Source: Kineosporia aurantiaca JCM 3230 | GTDB lineage: Bacteria; Actinomycetota; Actinomycetes; Actinomycetales; Kineosporiaceae | Reading direction: 5' to 3' | Assembly (NCBI GenBank): GCA_000719025.1 | Contig: JODP01000011.1 | Location: 185,831-249,830 of the forward strand | Length of the DNA: 64,000 bases | In this document: positions 8,716-17,540 of the stretch, one piece after another | Layout of the letters: the number at the start of each line of letters is the position of its first letter | Position numbering within the stretch: the first letter of the stretch is position 1 | Translations under genes and position numbers: made by a program | Notes under the pieces: generated by a model | What the model was told of the DNA's origin: nothing | Database searches by the model: none | What the model saw: only the letters and a program-made list of their open reading frames with translations

Positions 8716-9675
8716 CTAACGACCACGGCTCAGGTACACCCGGCGCACAACGTCCTCAACATCCGGTTCCTCCACCGACAAGTCACGGACCACAGCCTTT
8801 TCGGAGACCGCGGCGAGCAGCGCCGCGGCCGTGGTGGCCTCGGAGTCGAAGGCCAGGCGCTGGCGCAGGCCGCCGGCCTCGCTGTTGACGTGCTCGGCGT
8901 GGGGCAGGCCGGTCAGGTCGGGAGTGGGGTCAGCGAGGTCGACCACGAGCACGCGGCGCATCGCCACCGTGCGGGAAAGCCCGGCCAAGGTGCCGTCGTA
9001 GGCCAGCCGCCCCTGGTCGACCAGCAGGATGCGCTCGCAGAGCCGGCTCACGTCGCCCATGTCGTGCGTGGTCAGCAGCAGAGTTGTGCCGTGCTGGGCT
9101 CGTTCGGCGAGGAGGAACTCGCGCAGGCGCTGCTTGCTCACCACGTCCAGGCCGATGGTCGGCTCGTCCAGCACCAGGAGTTCGGGGGAGTGCAGCAGGG
9201 CCGCAGCGACTTCCCCTCGCATGCGCTGACCGAGGGAGAGTTGGCGCACGGGAGTGGTGAGGAACTCGCCCAGTTCCATGTTCTCGACGAGCTCGGCGGT
9301 GCGGTCCCGCTCCTGGTCCGCGCTGAGGTCATGGATGGCGGCGAGGATCCGGAAGGACTCGGCCAAGGGCAGGTCCCACCACAACTGCGAGCGCTGACCG
9401 AACACCGCGCCCAGTCGACGGGCCAGCTGGCGACGGTCCGGCACGGGCCGCAGGCCGCAGGTCAGGACGGAGCCGGAGCTGGGGACCAGGATGCCGGCCA
9501 GCATCTTGATGGTGGTGGACTTCCCGGCTCCGTTAGCGCCGATGTAGCCGACGGATTCCCCCGCCTCGACAATGATCGTCAGGTCCTCGACGGCCGTGAC
9601 CTCGCGGCTTCCCAGCCCTTTGGTGCGTACCCGGAACCGCCGGGTGAGCGCCTCGGTCCGAATGATGGGGGTCAA
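8716..9675 (-). CDS. ABC-2 exporter ATP-binding protein
   Basis: A 319-aa ABC ATPase: Walker A GANGAGKSTTIKM, an altered signature LSLGQRMRGE, Walker B LLVLDEPTIGLD, and a C-terminal extension typical of COG4586 (Dnr/antibiotic-type exporters). The start is a TTG with an AAGGAGG box 6 bases upstream, overlapping the permease stop as TTGA. It forms an exporter with the two upstream permeases; substrate unknown. Confidence 0.9.
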   Translation of the reverse strand: MTPIIRTEALTRRFRVRTKGLGSREVTAVEDLTIIVEAGESVGYIGANGAGKSTTIKMLAGILVPSSGSVLTCGLRPVPDRRQLARRLGAVFGQRSQLWWDLPLAESFRILAAIHDLSADQERDRTAELVENMELGEFLTTPVRQLSLGQRMRGEVAAALLHSPELLVLDEPTIGLDVVSKQRLREFLLAERAQHGTTLLLTTHDMGDVSRLCERILLVDQGRLAYDGTLAGLSRTVAMRRVLVVDLADPTPDLTGLPHAEHVNSEAGGLRQRLAFDSEATTAAALLAAVSEKAVVRDLSVEEPDVEDVVRRVYLSRGR

Positions 9676-10475
9676 CCGCCGCCTCCTTGGTAGTGCCGGG
9701 TACCGGTGCGCCAGGCCAGCGCGGCCAGCGCCCACGTCCAGACCGCCGCCAGGGGTGCCAGCCATCCCACCCAGCTGGGCAGATTCCAGGGGGTGGGCAG
9801 ATCCAGCAGGGTCAGCGTGGGCAGGTAACCGGCGAAGGCCATGGGTACGGCGAAGCCGAAAACGGCGATCAGGGGCCGGTTCCATACCGACCCCGGCTGG
9901 GTGGCCGCGTAACGTCCACCATAAACAATGCTGTTCGTCATCTCGGCGGCGTCGATGAGGAAGAACTGCACTCCGGCGGCGGCGACGAAGACGCCGGCGC
10001 AGATGGCGGCGCCGGTGAGCACCGCCATCAGGAGCAGAAGACAGTGGCCCGGGGTGAGCGCGATGTCGTTGGCGATCAGGCTCCCGATGAGCACCGTCAG
10101 GCCCACCGCGATGCGGCTGACCCGGCGCAGGCTGATGTCACTGGTCACCAGCTGGGCCAGCAGGGGTTGAGGACGCAAGCAGAAGACGTCGAAGGTCCCG
10201 GCCCGCAGATAGCGCGGCAGCGTGTCCAGATGCCCGACCAGCAGATCCGCGACGCTGAAGGCGGTGTCGGAGAGGCCGAACACCAGCAGCACAGCGCTCA
10301 GGTCCAGGCCTCCGATCCCGTCCACCGTCCTGTACAGCACCCAGACCTCGGCCAACTCGACGAACCCCACCAGCAGCGAGCTGATCAGGTCCAGTGCGAA
10401 GTTGGCCCGGTAACTGCTCTGGGCCCGAACCCGGGCCGAGAGCATGGCCGTATAGGGCCGCAAGCGGTCAGCCAC
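9672..10475 (-). CDS. ABC-2 exporter permease (COG3694 type)
   Basis: A 267-aa protein with six predicted membrane helices and the DUF990-like segment LRAGTFDVFCLRPQPLLAQL. It starts at a GTG within the end of the upstream permease (8-base overlap) and is coupled by TTGA to the ATPase. Confidence 0.85.
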   Translation of the reverse strand: MADRLRPYTAMLSARVRAQSSYRANFALDLISSLLVGFVELAEVWVLYRTVDGIGGLDLSAVLLVFGLSDTAFSVADLLVGHLDTLPRYLRAGTFDVFCLRPQPLLAQLVTSDISLRRVSRIAVGLTVLIGSLIANDIALTPGHCLLLLMAVLTGAAICAGVFVAAAGVQFFLIDAAEMTNSIVYGGRYAATQPGSVWNRPLIAVFGFAVPMAFAGYLPTLTLLDLPTPWNLPSWVGWLAPLAAVWTWALAALAWRTGTRHYQGGGG

Positions 10476-11319
10476 CCTGCACCTCCAAGCGCCGCCGTCC
10501 GGCCTGGGTCAGCAGCCGGCCCACCACGAGCGTCCCTACGATCCAGGCCAGCTGAACGATGACTGCCTGGACGGCCTGGGTCCCGCTGACGTGTCCGGAG
10601 ACGACGTCGATCGGGGTCTGCAGCACTGAAGGAAAGGGCGTTGCCCGGGCCGTCGCCAGCAGCCAGCCGGGGAAGAGCGTCACCGGCACGAAGAGGCCCG
10701 CCAGGAATCCGGAGATGACCATGTACGCGACCTGGATCCCTCGCGTCTCCACCGTCCAGAACCCGGCAATGGCCACGAGGTAGACCACCAGAAAGGAGAG
10801 CGTCGTCCCGGCCACCACGCTGACCGCGCCCAGTCCCACGGTCAGCGGATCGAGGGGGAGGCGCATACCCCCGACCAGCACCCCGAGGGCAATGAGCGGC
10901 ACTGCACGGGGCAGGAGAGCGAACAGCGCCCGGCCGACCTCCTGAGCCGTGCTGGCGGTCTGCAGATCCACCGGACGCAGCAGGTCCACGACGATACTGC
11001 CGTCCTTCATCCGGTCGGCGAGATCGACGCGTCCCGAAAGGTTCACCGATCCCAGAAAGGCCTGGGAGAGCCAGGTGTAGGCAGTGATGGACGCGGTGTC
11101 GTAGCCACTGATCTCGCCGCCTCCCGCGCGCACCGCAGCCACCAGGATGCTGGCCTTGAGGAAGCCGAAGGTGAGGTTGGCGACCAGTCCGCCCAGCGCT
11201 GCCGCCCGGTAACGGGCTCCGCGCCGCCACCCGGCCAGGAACATCCGCCAGTGAACCCGGAGCCACACACGGGTCTTCTCCCAGACCGAGGCTGGGAGTG
11301 ATCGACTGAGCGTTTCCAT
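10468..11319 (-). CDS. ABC-2 exporter permease (COG4587 type)
   Basis: A 283-aa protein with about six helices, paired with the next gene in one exporter. The family pattern DRMKDGSIVVDLLRPVDL is visible. The ATG at 11319 has no purine-rich site upstream; a GTG at 11268 follows GGGAGAAG by 6 bases and could be the true start. First gene of the three-gene operon. Confidence 0.85.
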   Translation of the reverse strand: METLSRSLPASVWEKTRVWLRVHWRMFLAGWRRGARYRAAALGGLVANLTFGFLKASILVAAVRAGGGEISGYDTASITAYTWLSQAFLGSVNLSGRVDLADRMKDGSIVVDLLRPVDLQTASTAQEVGRALFALLPRAVPLIALGVLVGGMRLPLDPLTVGLGAVSVVAGTTLSFLVVYLVAIAGFWTVETRGIQVAYMVISGFLAGLFVPVTLFPGWLLATARATPFPSVLQTPIDVVSGHVSGTQAVQAVIVQLAWIVGTLVVGRLLTQAGRRRLEVQGG

Positions 11320-11394
11320 GGGCGGAGAGGAAGGTTAGCAGTCGCTTGGCCTATTCATTCCAAATGCGGGCATAATGCCGGGGAGCTCCGGACT

Positions 11395-12438
11395 TCACCC
11401 GCCCACGAGCACCATCTCGGGGGGAAAGATCTCGACCTGCGCCGGAGCCGGCGGCAGAAAGGCATTGAAGGGCTTGGTGACGGCCAGCAGTCGGCCGTCG
11501 GCCGAGCCCCACGCGTCATGACCGTGAACTCGCTTGGGCGGCTCGACCATTTGCAGGGCCTGGCCATTGACCCAGATCAGGGACGCTTGGCCGGTGAACC
11601 GGTTCGGAGCGAGGATACCGTTGTGCCGGGGTAGGGCGATCAGGCGGTTGACGTTCAGCGCGGCATCGATGGACATGGCCCGCAGCAGGCGTCTCCCCTC
11701 ATGCAGCCAGATCGTTGCGCGGCCCTCGTCATCCAGGGTCACCAGCCGGTCGGGGCCGAGAAAGACAACATGGTCGGCCACCGCGTCCCGGGCCTTCGCA
11801 ACCACCCGTCCTGCCTTGTTCATCAGCACCAAGCCATCCCCGACCGCAGCCAGCATTCCGGTACCGGGCTCGCAGGCCAGGTTGTAGGCGGGGATGTGGC
11901 GCCGGGCCCTTGACACCTCGGCGCCGGCCATGATGAGCAGGTCGCCGTCGGACGTGACCGCGGCGCACCCGGTGGACGTGCCGATCATCCGGTTGATCTC
12001 CAGGCCGGTAGCCAGCGCCTGACGCTCTCCCGACGGATCGCACCAGGTCAGATCCCCGGGATGAGGGCGGCCGTCCTGCGAATACCAGGCATGGACGTAC
12101 TCGCCGCTCCCGGTGGGCACAACCACCACGCGATAGGCCGAGAAAGACCACGTGCGCAGACATTTTCCGGATTGCGTCGAGTACACCGAGACCTCGCCGT
12201 TCGGGTCGAAGTTCGTCTGCTCGAATCCCGAGGCGACGGCCAGCTCGCCTCCGTCGGGAGAGAACGCCCCTTCACCGCAGCGGCCGGGTACCTCGAAACG
12301 GACCGGCTTTACTGCCCGCCACACGCGCCCGGCCTTGATTTCGAGGAGTTCGGCCTCAAGCTGTGCGGTCTGACGTTGGATTTCCCTCTCGACCTCCGCC
12401 AGCTTCTCGAGCTGCTGGGCACGCCACTCGTCGGACAT
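11395..12438 (-). CDS. Beta-propeller-like protein with N-terminal coiled coil
   Basis: A 347-aa protein. Residues 1-40 form a charged coiled coil (QQLEKLAEVEREIQRQTAQL). The rest has repeated strand patterns such as GAFSPDGGELAVASG, VTSDGDLLIMAGA and TLDDEGRATIWL, typical of a WD40/YVTN propeller. Probably a cytoplasmic scaffold; no enzymatic motif. The ATG at 12438 follows a GTGAGGA box. It is divergent from the DUF4157 gene. Confidence 0.65.
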   Translation of the reverse strand: MSDEWRAQQLEKLAEVEREIQRQTAQLEAELLEIKAGRVWRAVKPVRFEVPGRCGEGAFSPDGGELAVASGFEQTNFDPNGEVSVYSTQSGKCLRTWSFSAYRVVVVPTGSGEYVHAWYSQDGRPHPGDLTWCDPSGERQALATGLEINRMIGTSTGCAAVTSDGDLLIMAGAEVSRARRHIPAYNLACEPGTGMLAAVGDGLVLMNKAGRVVAKARDAVADHVVFLGPDRLVTLDDEGRATIWLHEGRRLLRAMSIDAALNVNRLIALPRHNGILAPNRFTGQASLIWVNGQALQMVEPPKRVHGHDAWGSADGRLLAVTKPFNAFLPPAPAQVEIFPPEMVLVGG

Positions 12439-12656
12439 CGTCCTCACCCCCTGTCTGTTCGATAATGGAGCGTCACACACCTTTTGAGCGAAGTGCCAGG
12501 GTTTCCTATGTCCTAGTGATGGAGGGCCGGCCGCCCCCACCGGTCTCCGATCGGGTGACGATGATCGGGCTGGGCTCAGCAGCGGTTCAGGCACTTCACA
12601 GTCCTGTCGACCAGATCTTGGAAATGCCCCCTGGAGCGGCTGTGGGAGGAAACGTC

Positions 12657-14318
12657 GTGGACCACTTACCCGCCGCCCACAAGCCGCCTGGTCGCCGCGC
12701 TTCGGCCGTGCCCGAGCTGCCCCCGCCGGGGACGGCACGGGTGGTGCACCGAGCCGTCGTCCCGACGCAGTTGTCTCAGGATCCTCTGGGCGGGCTGCCG
12801 GTTCCTGCGGATATCAAGCAGGCCCTGGGGAGGCGCCGGGGGATGGGCCGGGCGCTGCCGGAGCGGGCCGCCGAAGAACTGGGAGCCGGGTTCGGTGTCG
12901 ACTTCTCCGCGGTACGCGTCCACGCAGACCGGGAAGCAGCCGTCATCTCCCGGCAGTTGCAGGCCCAAGCCTTCTCCTACGGAAGCGATCTGTACTTCTC
13001 CGAGCGCGCTTACAACCCGGACTCAGCCTCCGGGCGCCGGCTCCTGGCCCACGAACTCGCCCACGTCGTTCAGGCGTCCACGTCGGCGCCCACTCACCAG
13101 GGGCCCATGGTGGGGCGGGCCGATGACGAGGCGGAGCGGTCCGCGGACCATCTGGCCGCCGCGGCGCTGCGTCGAAGCCGGGGTGAGAGTGTGTCTGGGC
13201 AGGTCCTGGCGACGCCACGGGCCCAGGACATCCGGCGCATGAAGATCCTGGGGCTCGGTAAGGAGGAGTACACGCCGGGGGACATGCCCCGGTTCAAACA
13301 GGACTTCGCGCTCGCCAAGGCGGAGGCGGTGAAGGCTGCCGGAGGAAACGTCGAGAAGGTCATGCTGCGTCTGGCGATGGTGGACAATGAGAACGATTTC
13401 AAGCTTCTGTTCGACCTTCTGGCGGCGGCGCCGGACATCGAATACGCCAACCTGGATGAGTTCCTGAGCTCGCTGCAGAAGATGAGGAGTGAGTGGGGCG
13501 GGCAGAAGATCTTCTACGAGAAGGCCTTGGCTGCGGCCCCGAAGCCGGTCAAGGGAAATGGCAAGGCGAAGAAGGTCGTAGGGAAGCAGAAGGACGCGCA
13601 AACCACGGGACCCACGTACGCAGAACTTCCCAACGTCAAGTTCCAGGAGGGCCGGACCGTTCGGCTCTACTCCGCTCGCGAGCGCGCGCAGATCAAGGAC
13701 CTTTACGCCTGGGCCGTCAAGAACGGCGTGCCGACCGAAGGTTTCGACGGGTTCGCGGTCGAGCCGGGAAAGCCAGCTCCGAGAGCACCCTTCAAGGGCC
13801 ACTTCGGCGACCGGTCGCACACGGTGAAGTACGCCCGGCAGAAGAAGGGTGGCGGCCTAATCTGCATCGTCCTGACCGAGCAGGCGAGTGAAAGTCTGCG
13901 GAAGACGAAGAACGAACCCGGGAAGGTCGCGACCGGTGGAGAGGGTTACGAGGTCGGCGGATTCGGCTTCAAGCTCGAGAGCACCTTCGTCAGCGTCGCC
14001 ATTGGCGAGTCCAGGGAGACCTGGGACTTCCTGAAGGGCAAGATCGCCAGGATCATCCTGGAGCAGACCGCGACGTCCGAATCCACGACCGGGCCGGACG
14101 AGGCGGACGACGCGGGACTGGTTCCGGACGAGGACGCCATCATCTCGTTCGGTACCTGGCAAGAGGCAAGCTACCGGCGACTCGAGGCCGGCACCCTGAT
14201 CCGGATCACGGCCCACCAATACGACATCTCCGACCGAATCTTCCAGGTGGTCAGAACCTACGAGCCGTCCTTGATGGAGTACCCGGACATCAACGGGTTC
14301 GTGAAGTGGTTGCAATGA
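12657..14318 (+). CDS. DUF4157 protein with unrecognised C-terminal domain
   Basis: A 553-aa protein from the GTG at 12657, chosen because GGGAGGA lies 6 bases upstream; the frame is open further (ATG 12519, no ribosome site). The DUF4157 domain (about residues 50-140) includes GVDFSAVRVHAD, the AQAFSYGSDLYFSE strand and the zinc-protease-like motif HELAHVVQ. A Lys/Ala linker follows (GNGKAKKVVGKQKDAQ), then a C-terminal part (about 310-553) without recognised homology. DUF4157 is commonly linked to contractile injection systems (eCIS) as a cargo-type domain. No eCIS genes are in the window. Confidence 0.8.
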   Translation: MDHLPAAHKPPGRRASAVPELPPPGTARVVHRAVVPTQLSQDPLGGLPVPADIKQALGRRRGMGRALPERAAEELGAGFGVDFSAVRVHADREAAVISRQLQAQAFSYGSDLYFSERAYNPDSASGRRLLAHELAHVVQASTSAPTHQGPMVGRADDEAERSADHLAAAALRRSRGESVSGQVLATPRAQDIRRMKILGLGKEEYTPGDMPRFKQDFALAKAEAVKAAGGNVEKVMLRLAMVDNENDFKLLFDLLAAAPDIEYANLDEFLSSLQKMRSEWGGQKIFYEKALAAAPKPVKGNGKAKKVVGKQKDAQTTGPTYAELPNVKFQEGRTVRLYSARERAQIKDLYAWAVKNGVPTEGFDGFAVEPGKPAPRAPFKGHFGDRSHTVKYARQKKGGGLICIVLTEQASESLRKTKNEPGKVATGGEGYEVGGFGFKLESTFVSVAIGESRETWDFLKGKIARIILEQTATSESTTGPDEADDAGLVPDEDAIISFGTWQEASYRRLEAGTLIRITAHQYDISDRIFQVVRTYEPSLMEYPDINGFVKWLQ

Positions 14319-14346
14319 GCTCCCTCAGCCAGCCGCCTCGCCCGAG

Positions 14347-14682
14347 CTACTGGTCAGCCACCAACCGCGGCAACCAGGGGTTCCCCTCAATCCGGTAGGC
14401 GAACTCCAGGGCCTCGCTGAGCGACCCGATCAGCTCGCTGATCTGCGCCGGCGACATCTCGAACGTCTCGGCCACGGTGATCCGCACCGGGTGCACGTGC
14501 CGGGTGACCGGGTCGGCCAGCAGGTCGAAGTCGACCCGCTGCGCAACCCGCACCCGGACGACGTCGTTCCCCGCCCCCGCAACCTCGGCGATCTGCCGCT
14601 CGTGGTCGATCGCTCCTTCGTCCACCACGGACGTCCGTACCCAGGTGTGCCCTTCGGGATGCCTGATCTCCCGCACGATCAC
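14347..14682 (-). CDS. Hypothetical protein
   Basis: A 111-aa protein with mixed alpha/beta composition, no signal or membrane segment, and no recognised motif. The GTG start overlaps the stop of the upstream gene (GTGA), so the pair is translationally coupled. The composition fits a real gene. Confidence 0.6.
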   Translation of the reverse strand: MIVREIRHPEGHTWVRTSVVDEGAIDHERQIAEVAGAGNDVVRVRVAQRVDFDLLADPVTRHVHPVRITVAETFEMSPAQISELIGSLSEALEFAYRIEGNPWLPRLVADQ

Positions 14683-15014
14683 TCCTCCCGCAGGGCGCTG
14701 AGCTGGACGAATGCGTACCCGTGCTCGTCCTCACCCATCACCCCGTCCCAGTCCAGGTCGGCCAGGTGGACGCCGAGCCGGTCGTCCAGGCTCAGCCGCT
14801 CCTCGTCCGAGAAGGCCGCGGCCAGCGACGCGTCCTCCCCGTCGAGCACATCTACCCAACGGAACCCGTACGTCCCCTGATCACTGGTCTCAAACACCGC
14901 TGCTACCCCGGAAGGAAAACGCTCACGGAGTACGTACAGCGCAAGGTGGAAATGGACCTCATCCTTCGTTTGCTTGCTTACCAAGTGCTCGCCGGTGACA
15001 TTTTCCGGTGCCAT
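14679..15014 (-). CDS. Hypothetical acidic protein
   Basis: A 111-aa acidic protein (WVDVLDGEDASLAAAFSDEE). The ATG at 15014 is preferred because the part upstream of it has no coding character. No family recognised. It is the first gene of a coupled pair. Confidence 0.6.
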   Translation of the reverse strand: MAPENVTGEHLVSKQTKDEVHFHLALYVLRERFPSGVAAVFETSDQGTYGFRWVDVLDGEDASLAAAFSDEERLSLDDRLGVHLADLDWDGVMGEDEHGYAFVQLSALREE

Positions 15015-15325
15015 AAACAATCTGCCTTCTCGAGCTGGAAGCCGGGTCCCCCGGACGAGCGGAGGGATGATCGTCACGGGGGACCCGGCGTCGGTGGAGG
15101 GCGCGGTGCCTCGCTCAAAACCCCCGTCTCCGAGCGTCATCGGCGAACCGCAGCCCCCGGCGGAAGGCTCCGCCGGTCTCCAGATTGACCATTCCGGAAA
15201 GAGATTGCAAGATGCTATTTATTCGCGCCGGGCAACAATGAAATCAGCGAGTCGAAGCATTCGGAACGGGGAGTCGGAGTCTTCTATTTCGGGTGTACGA
15301 TCCGTTGCGTACCGAGGGGGATGAG
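15015..15325. other. Intergenic region upstream of DUF5753 regulator
   Basis: 311 bases between divergent genes. The right half is AT-rich relative to its surroundings. TTGACC at 15185-15190 with CAAGAT 17 bases on could be a weak plus-strand promoter for the regulator. No coding signal seen. Confidence 0.35.
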
Positions 15326-16210
15326 GTGCACACAGAGGTCACGGGGTCGACCGTTCCGCGGCGCCAGCTGGGCCGGTACATGCGCGATCTGCGAGGGCAG
15401 GCGCGGATGACGGTGAAGGCGGCGGCGAAGGCGCTGGAGTGGTCGGAGGGGAAAATTTGGCGCATTGAGACGGGGCAGTCGTCGATGCGCAGTCACGATG
15501 CTGAGCTGATGTGCCGGACGTACGGCTCGGATGTCGAGACGATGGACGCGCTGAAGGCCTTGGCGAAGGAGACGAAGGCCAAGGGGTGGTGGCACAGCTA
15601 CGGGGATGTGGTGCCGGACTACTTCGACGTGTACATCGGCTTGGAGGAAGCGGCGTCAAGCTTCAGCTGGTACGAGAGCGACTTGGTACCCGGGCTGCTG
15701 CAGACGGAGGCTTACTCTCGCGCCCTCATCATCGCCGCAAATCCGGACCTGAGTTTCGAGGAGGCCGAACGCCTTGTCCGGGTCCGCGTTGGCAGAGGTG
15801 CGCTGCTGACACGCGCAACAGCTCCACCCAACTTCCGAACGGTCATCGGGGAGCCCGTTCTTCGCTGCGCTGTGGGTGGGGTGGAGGTAATGACCGAGCA
15901 GCTGACACGTCTCCTTGACCTGAGCCAGTTGGAGCACGTGCAGCTGCGCGTCATCCCGTTTTCAGCAGGACTGCACGCTGGGCTCCACTCACGCCCTTTC
16001 ATCACGCTGCGGTTTCCTGTCAACGTAGATGGACGGGAGAGCGAGCCTCCGACCGTCTACGTGGAGTCATTCACCGGGGCGCTCTATCTCGACAGGGCGT
16101 GCGAACTGGCCCGATACGACGCCGCCTGGCTGTCACTGTGGAACTCGGCACTGGATGAGGCAGCATCCGCGGATCTCATTCGACAAGCTGTGAGGGAGCT
16201 CGGGCAGTGA
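15326..16210 (+). CDS. XRE regulator with DUF5753 domain
   Basis: A 294-aa protein: N-terminal helix-turn-helix (about residues 10-65, AAAKALEWSEGKIWRIE) and the DUF5753 domain with the family hallmark LVPGLLQTEAYSRA and late PPTVYVESFTGALYLD. Such regulators act with a small DUF397 partner, which follows with a 4-base overlap; the pairs are widespread in mycelial actinobacteria and affect development or secondary metabolism. The GTG start has GAGGGG 6 bases upstream. Confidence 0.92.
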   Translation: MHTEVTGSTVPRRQLGRYMRDLRGQARMTVKAAAKALEWSEGKIWRIETGQSSMRSHDAELMCRTYGSDVETMDALKALAKETKAKGWWHSYGDVVPDYFDVYIGLEEAASSFSWYESDLVPGLLQTEAYSRALIIAANPDLSFEEAERLVRVRVGRGALLTRATAPPNFRTVIGEPVLRCAVGGVEVMTEQLTRLLDLSQLEHVQLRVIPFSAGLHAGLHSRPFITLRFPVNVDGRESEPPTVYVESFTGALYLDRACELARYDAAWLSLWNSALDEAASADLIRQAVRELGQ

Positions 16211-16419
16211 AGAGTGAGTTGAAGGGCGTCGTCTGGCGGAAGAGCAGTCGCAGCAGCGGGACGGGCGGGGCCTGCGTCGAAGTAGCGTTTTTGGCCGATG
16301 GGCGAGTAGCAGTCCGTGAAAGCGACGAACCGGACGATGTGGTGATCACGAGCGGGATCAAGTGGAAGGCGTTCCTGGCTGGGGTTCGGAACGATGAGTT
16401 CGACCAACCGGGCGCTTGA
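16207..16419 (+). CDS. DUF397 protein
   Basis: A 70-aa protein with the family core VWRKSSRSSGTGGACVEVA and a C-terminal strand-helix. It overlaps the DUF5753 regulator by 4 bases (GTGA), the usual arrangement for this pair. Some such pairs have been treated as toxin-antitoxin-like; here only the pairing is visible. Confidence 0.9.
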   Translation: MKSELKGVVWRKSSRSSGTGGACVEVAFLADGRVAVRESDEPDDVVITSGIKWKAFLAGVRNDEFDQPGA

Positions 16420-16454
16420 CTTGGCCCCTGAGCTCGTTGTTTGGAACCTGAGTC

Positions 16455-16476
16455 CTTCAGCGTCAGCACGCTGAAG
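16455..16476. terminator. Hairpin after the DUF397 gene
   Basis: Perfect 9-bp arms CTTCAGCGT/ACGCTGAAG with a 4-base loop, 36 bases after the DUF397 stop. There is no clear U-run, common in high-GC actinobacteria. It marks the left limit of the defence island operon. Confidence 0.5.
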
Positions 16477-16562
16477 AGATCGGTTGAGAATATCCACCTC
16501 CACGGCCGTGCCCAGGCACCTGCTCGCGTAGGATCCTGTGCACATCCGTGGAGGGATAAGCT

Positions 16563-16808
16563 ATGGCCAAGATCCGCTCGTTCGCGCCTTCTACTCAGAA
16601 CGTCAGCCGGCACCCGTCCGAGACTGACCTCGAGTACAAGCTGATTGGCGACCCGCCGGACCAGCTCTTGCATCTCTCCACGTTCGGGTCCGACGATCGA
16701 GCGAGCCATCGAAAGTCCAGCCAGTCGCTGCAGCTAGATCGCGAAGGTGCCGCGCAGCTGCTTCGTATCCTCTTGGATGCCTTTCCAGGGCTCAAGCCTG
16801 CCTCCTGA
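16563..16808 (+). CDS. Conserved small protein of R-M/Vsr loci
   Basis: An 81-aa protein with pattern LHLSTFGSDDRASHRKSSQSLQLDREGAAQLLRIL. It resembles a small, uncharacterised actinobacterial family that I recall next to methylases and Vsr genes. A strong GGAGGG box precedes the ATG. It ends 20 bases before vsr and is probably its operon partner. Function is unknown. Confidence 0.7.
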   Translation: MAKIRSFAPSTQNVSRHPSETDLEYKLIGDPPDQLLHLSTFGSDDRASHRKSSQSLQLDREGAAQLLRILLDAFPGLKPAS

Positions 16809-16828
16809 CCGGGTAGGAAGGCTCAACC

Positions 16829-17302
16829 TTGGCTATCGAACGGCAGTGGACGGCTACCGAGGCCGGCGCTCACCTGCGTGGACGAAAGAACCGTGATACT
16901 CGCCCCGAGATGGCGCTACGACGCCTTGTTCATCACCGCGGCATGCGCTACCGCGTGAACCAGCGTGTCTTGGGGCTTTGCCGGCCTGATCTGGTATTTC
17001 CTGGACCTCGCGTGGCGGTCTTCGTGGACGGTTGCTACTGGCACGGCTGCCCTGAACATGGACCAACCGACTTTCGCGGGCCCAATGCCGAGCTCTGGAG
17101 ACAGAAGCTCACGACGAACTACGAGCGGGATCGAAGGAACAACGCCCAGCTCACGGGTGCGGGTTGGACGGTCCTTCGGATCTGGGAGTGCGAGCTGAAG
17201 CGGAACGTCGACGGTGCGGCTGACCAAGTGGAGCAGCTCGTGAAGACTGAAGATCGCCCAAGCACCGGCAGGACGCCTTCCCTCGACCATGGTGACCATT
17301 GA
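16829..17302 (+). CDS. vsr: Very-short-patch repair endonuclease
   Basis: A 157-aa Vsr-family nuclease. The core CRPDLVFPGPRVAVFVDGCYWHGC carries the catalytic Asp (residue 54), the DGCYWHGC signature and the zinc-site C/H residues (through HGCPEHG); the NYERDRRNNAQL helix and WTVLRIWECEL complete the fold. Vsr nicks 5' of T in T:G mismatches made by m5C deamination. In this island it may act as repair enzyme or defence nuclease. TTG start with GGAAGG 7 bases upstream. Confidence 0.93.
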   Translation: MAIERQWTATEAGAHLRGRKNRDTRPEMALRRLVHHRGMRYRVNQRVLGLCRPDLVFPGPRVAVFVDGCYWHGCPEHGPTDFRGPNAELWRQKLTTNYERDRRNNAQLTGAGWTVLRIWECELKRNVDGAADQVEQLVKTEDRPSTGRTPSLDHGDH

Positions 17303-17540
17303 GCCTTCTCGGCGTCGCCTGTTTGGACGATCCGATACCACGTGTGGGCGCTCGAGGGATCGCGTTAGGGACTATCCCGACCTATGCGAACCTCGCGTAC
17401 ATCATGGGTGACCTAAGCGACACCAAACCGTTAGGCTATCGCCGGCGCTAACCGATGTTCTGGACACAGAATGGACCGGTGGTCAATCTGTGCCACAGGA
17501 GGTGCGGCCGCCTCCCCCGAAGTGTTGTTCAAGAGGAGAC

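Noticed and set aside
17303..17540. Short open frame ending in DLSDTKPLGYRRR between vsr and the first GHKL gene
   Set aside because: Under 30 codons, no ribosome site and no homology visible; treated as non-coding.
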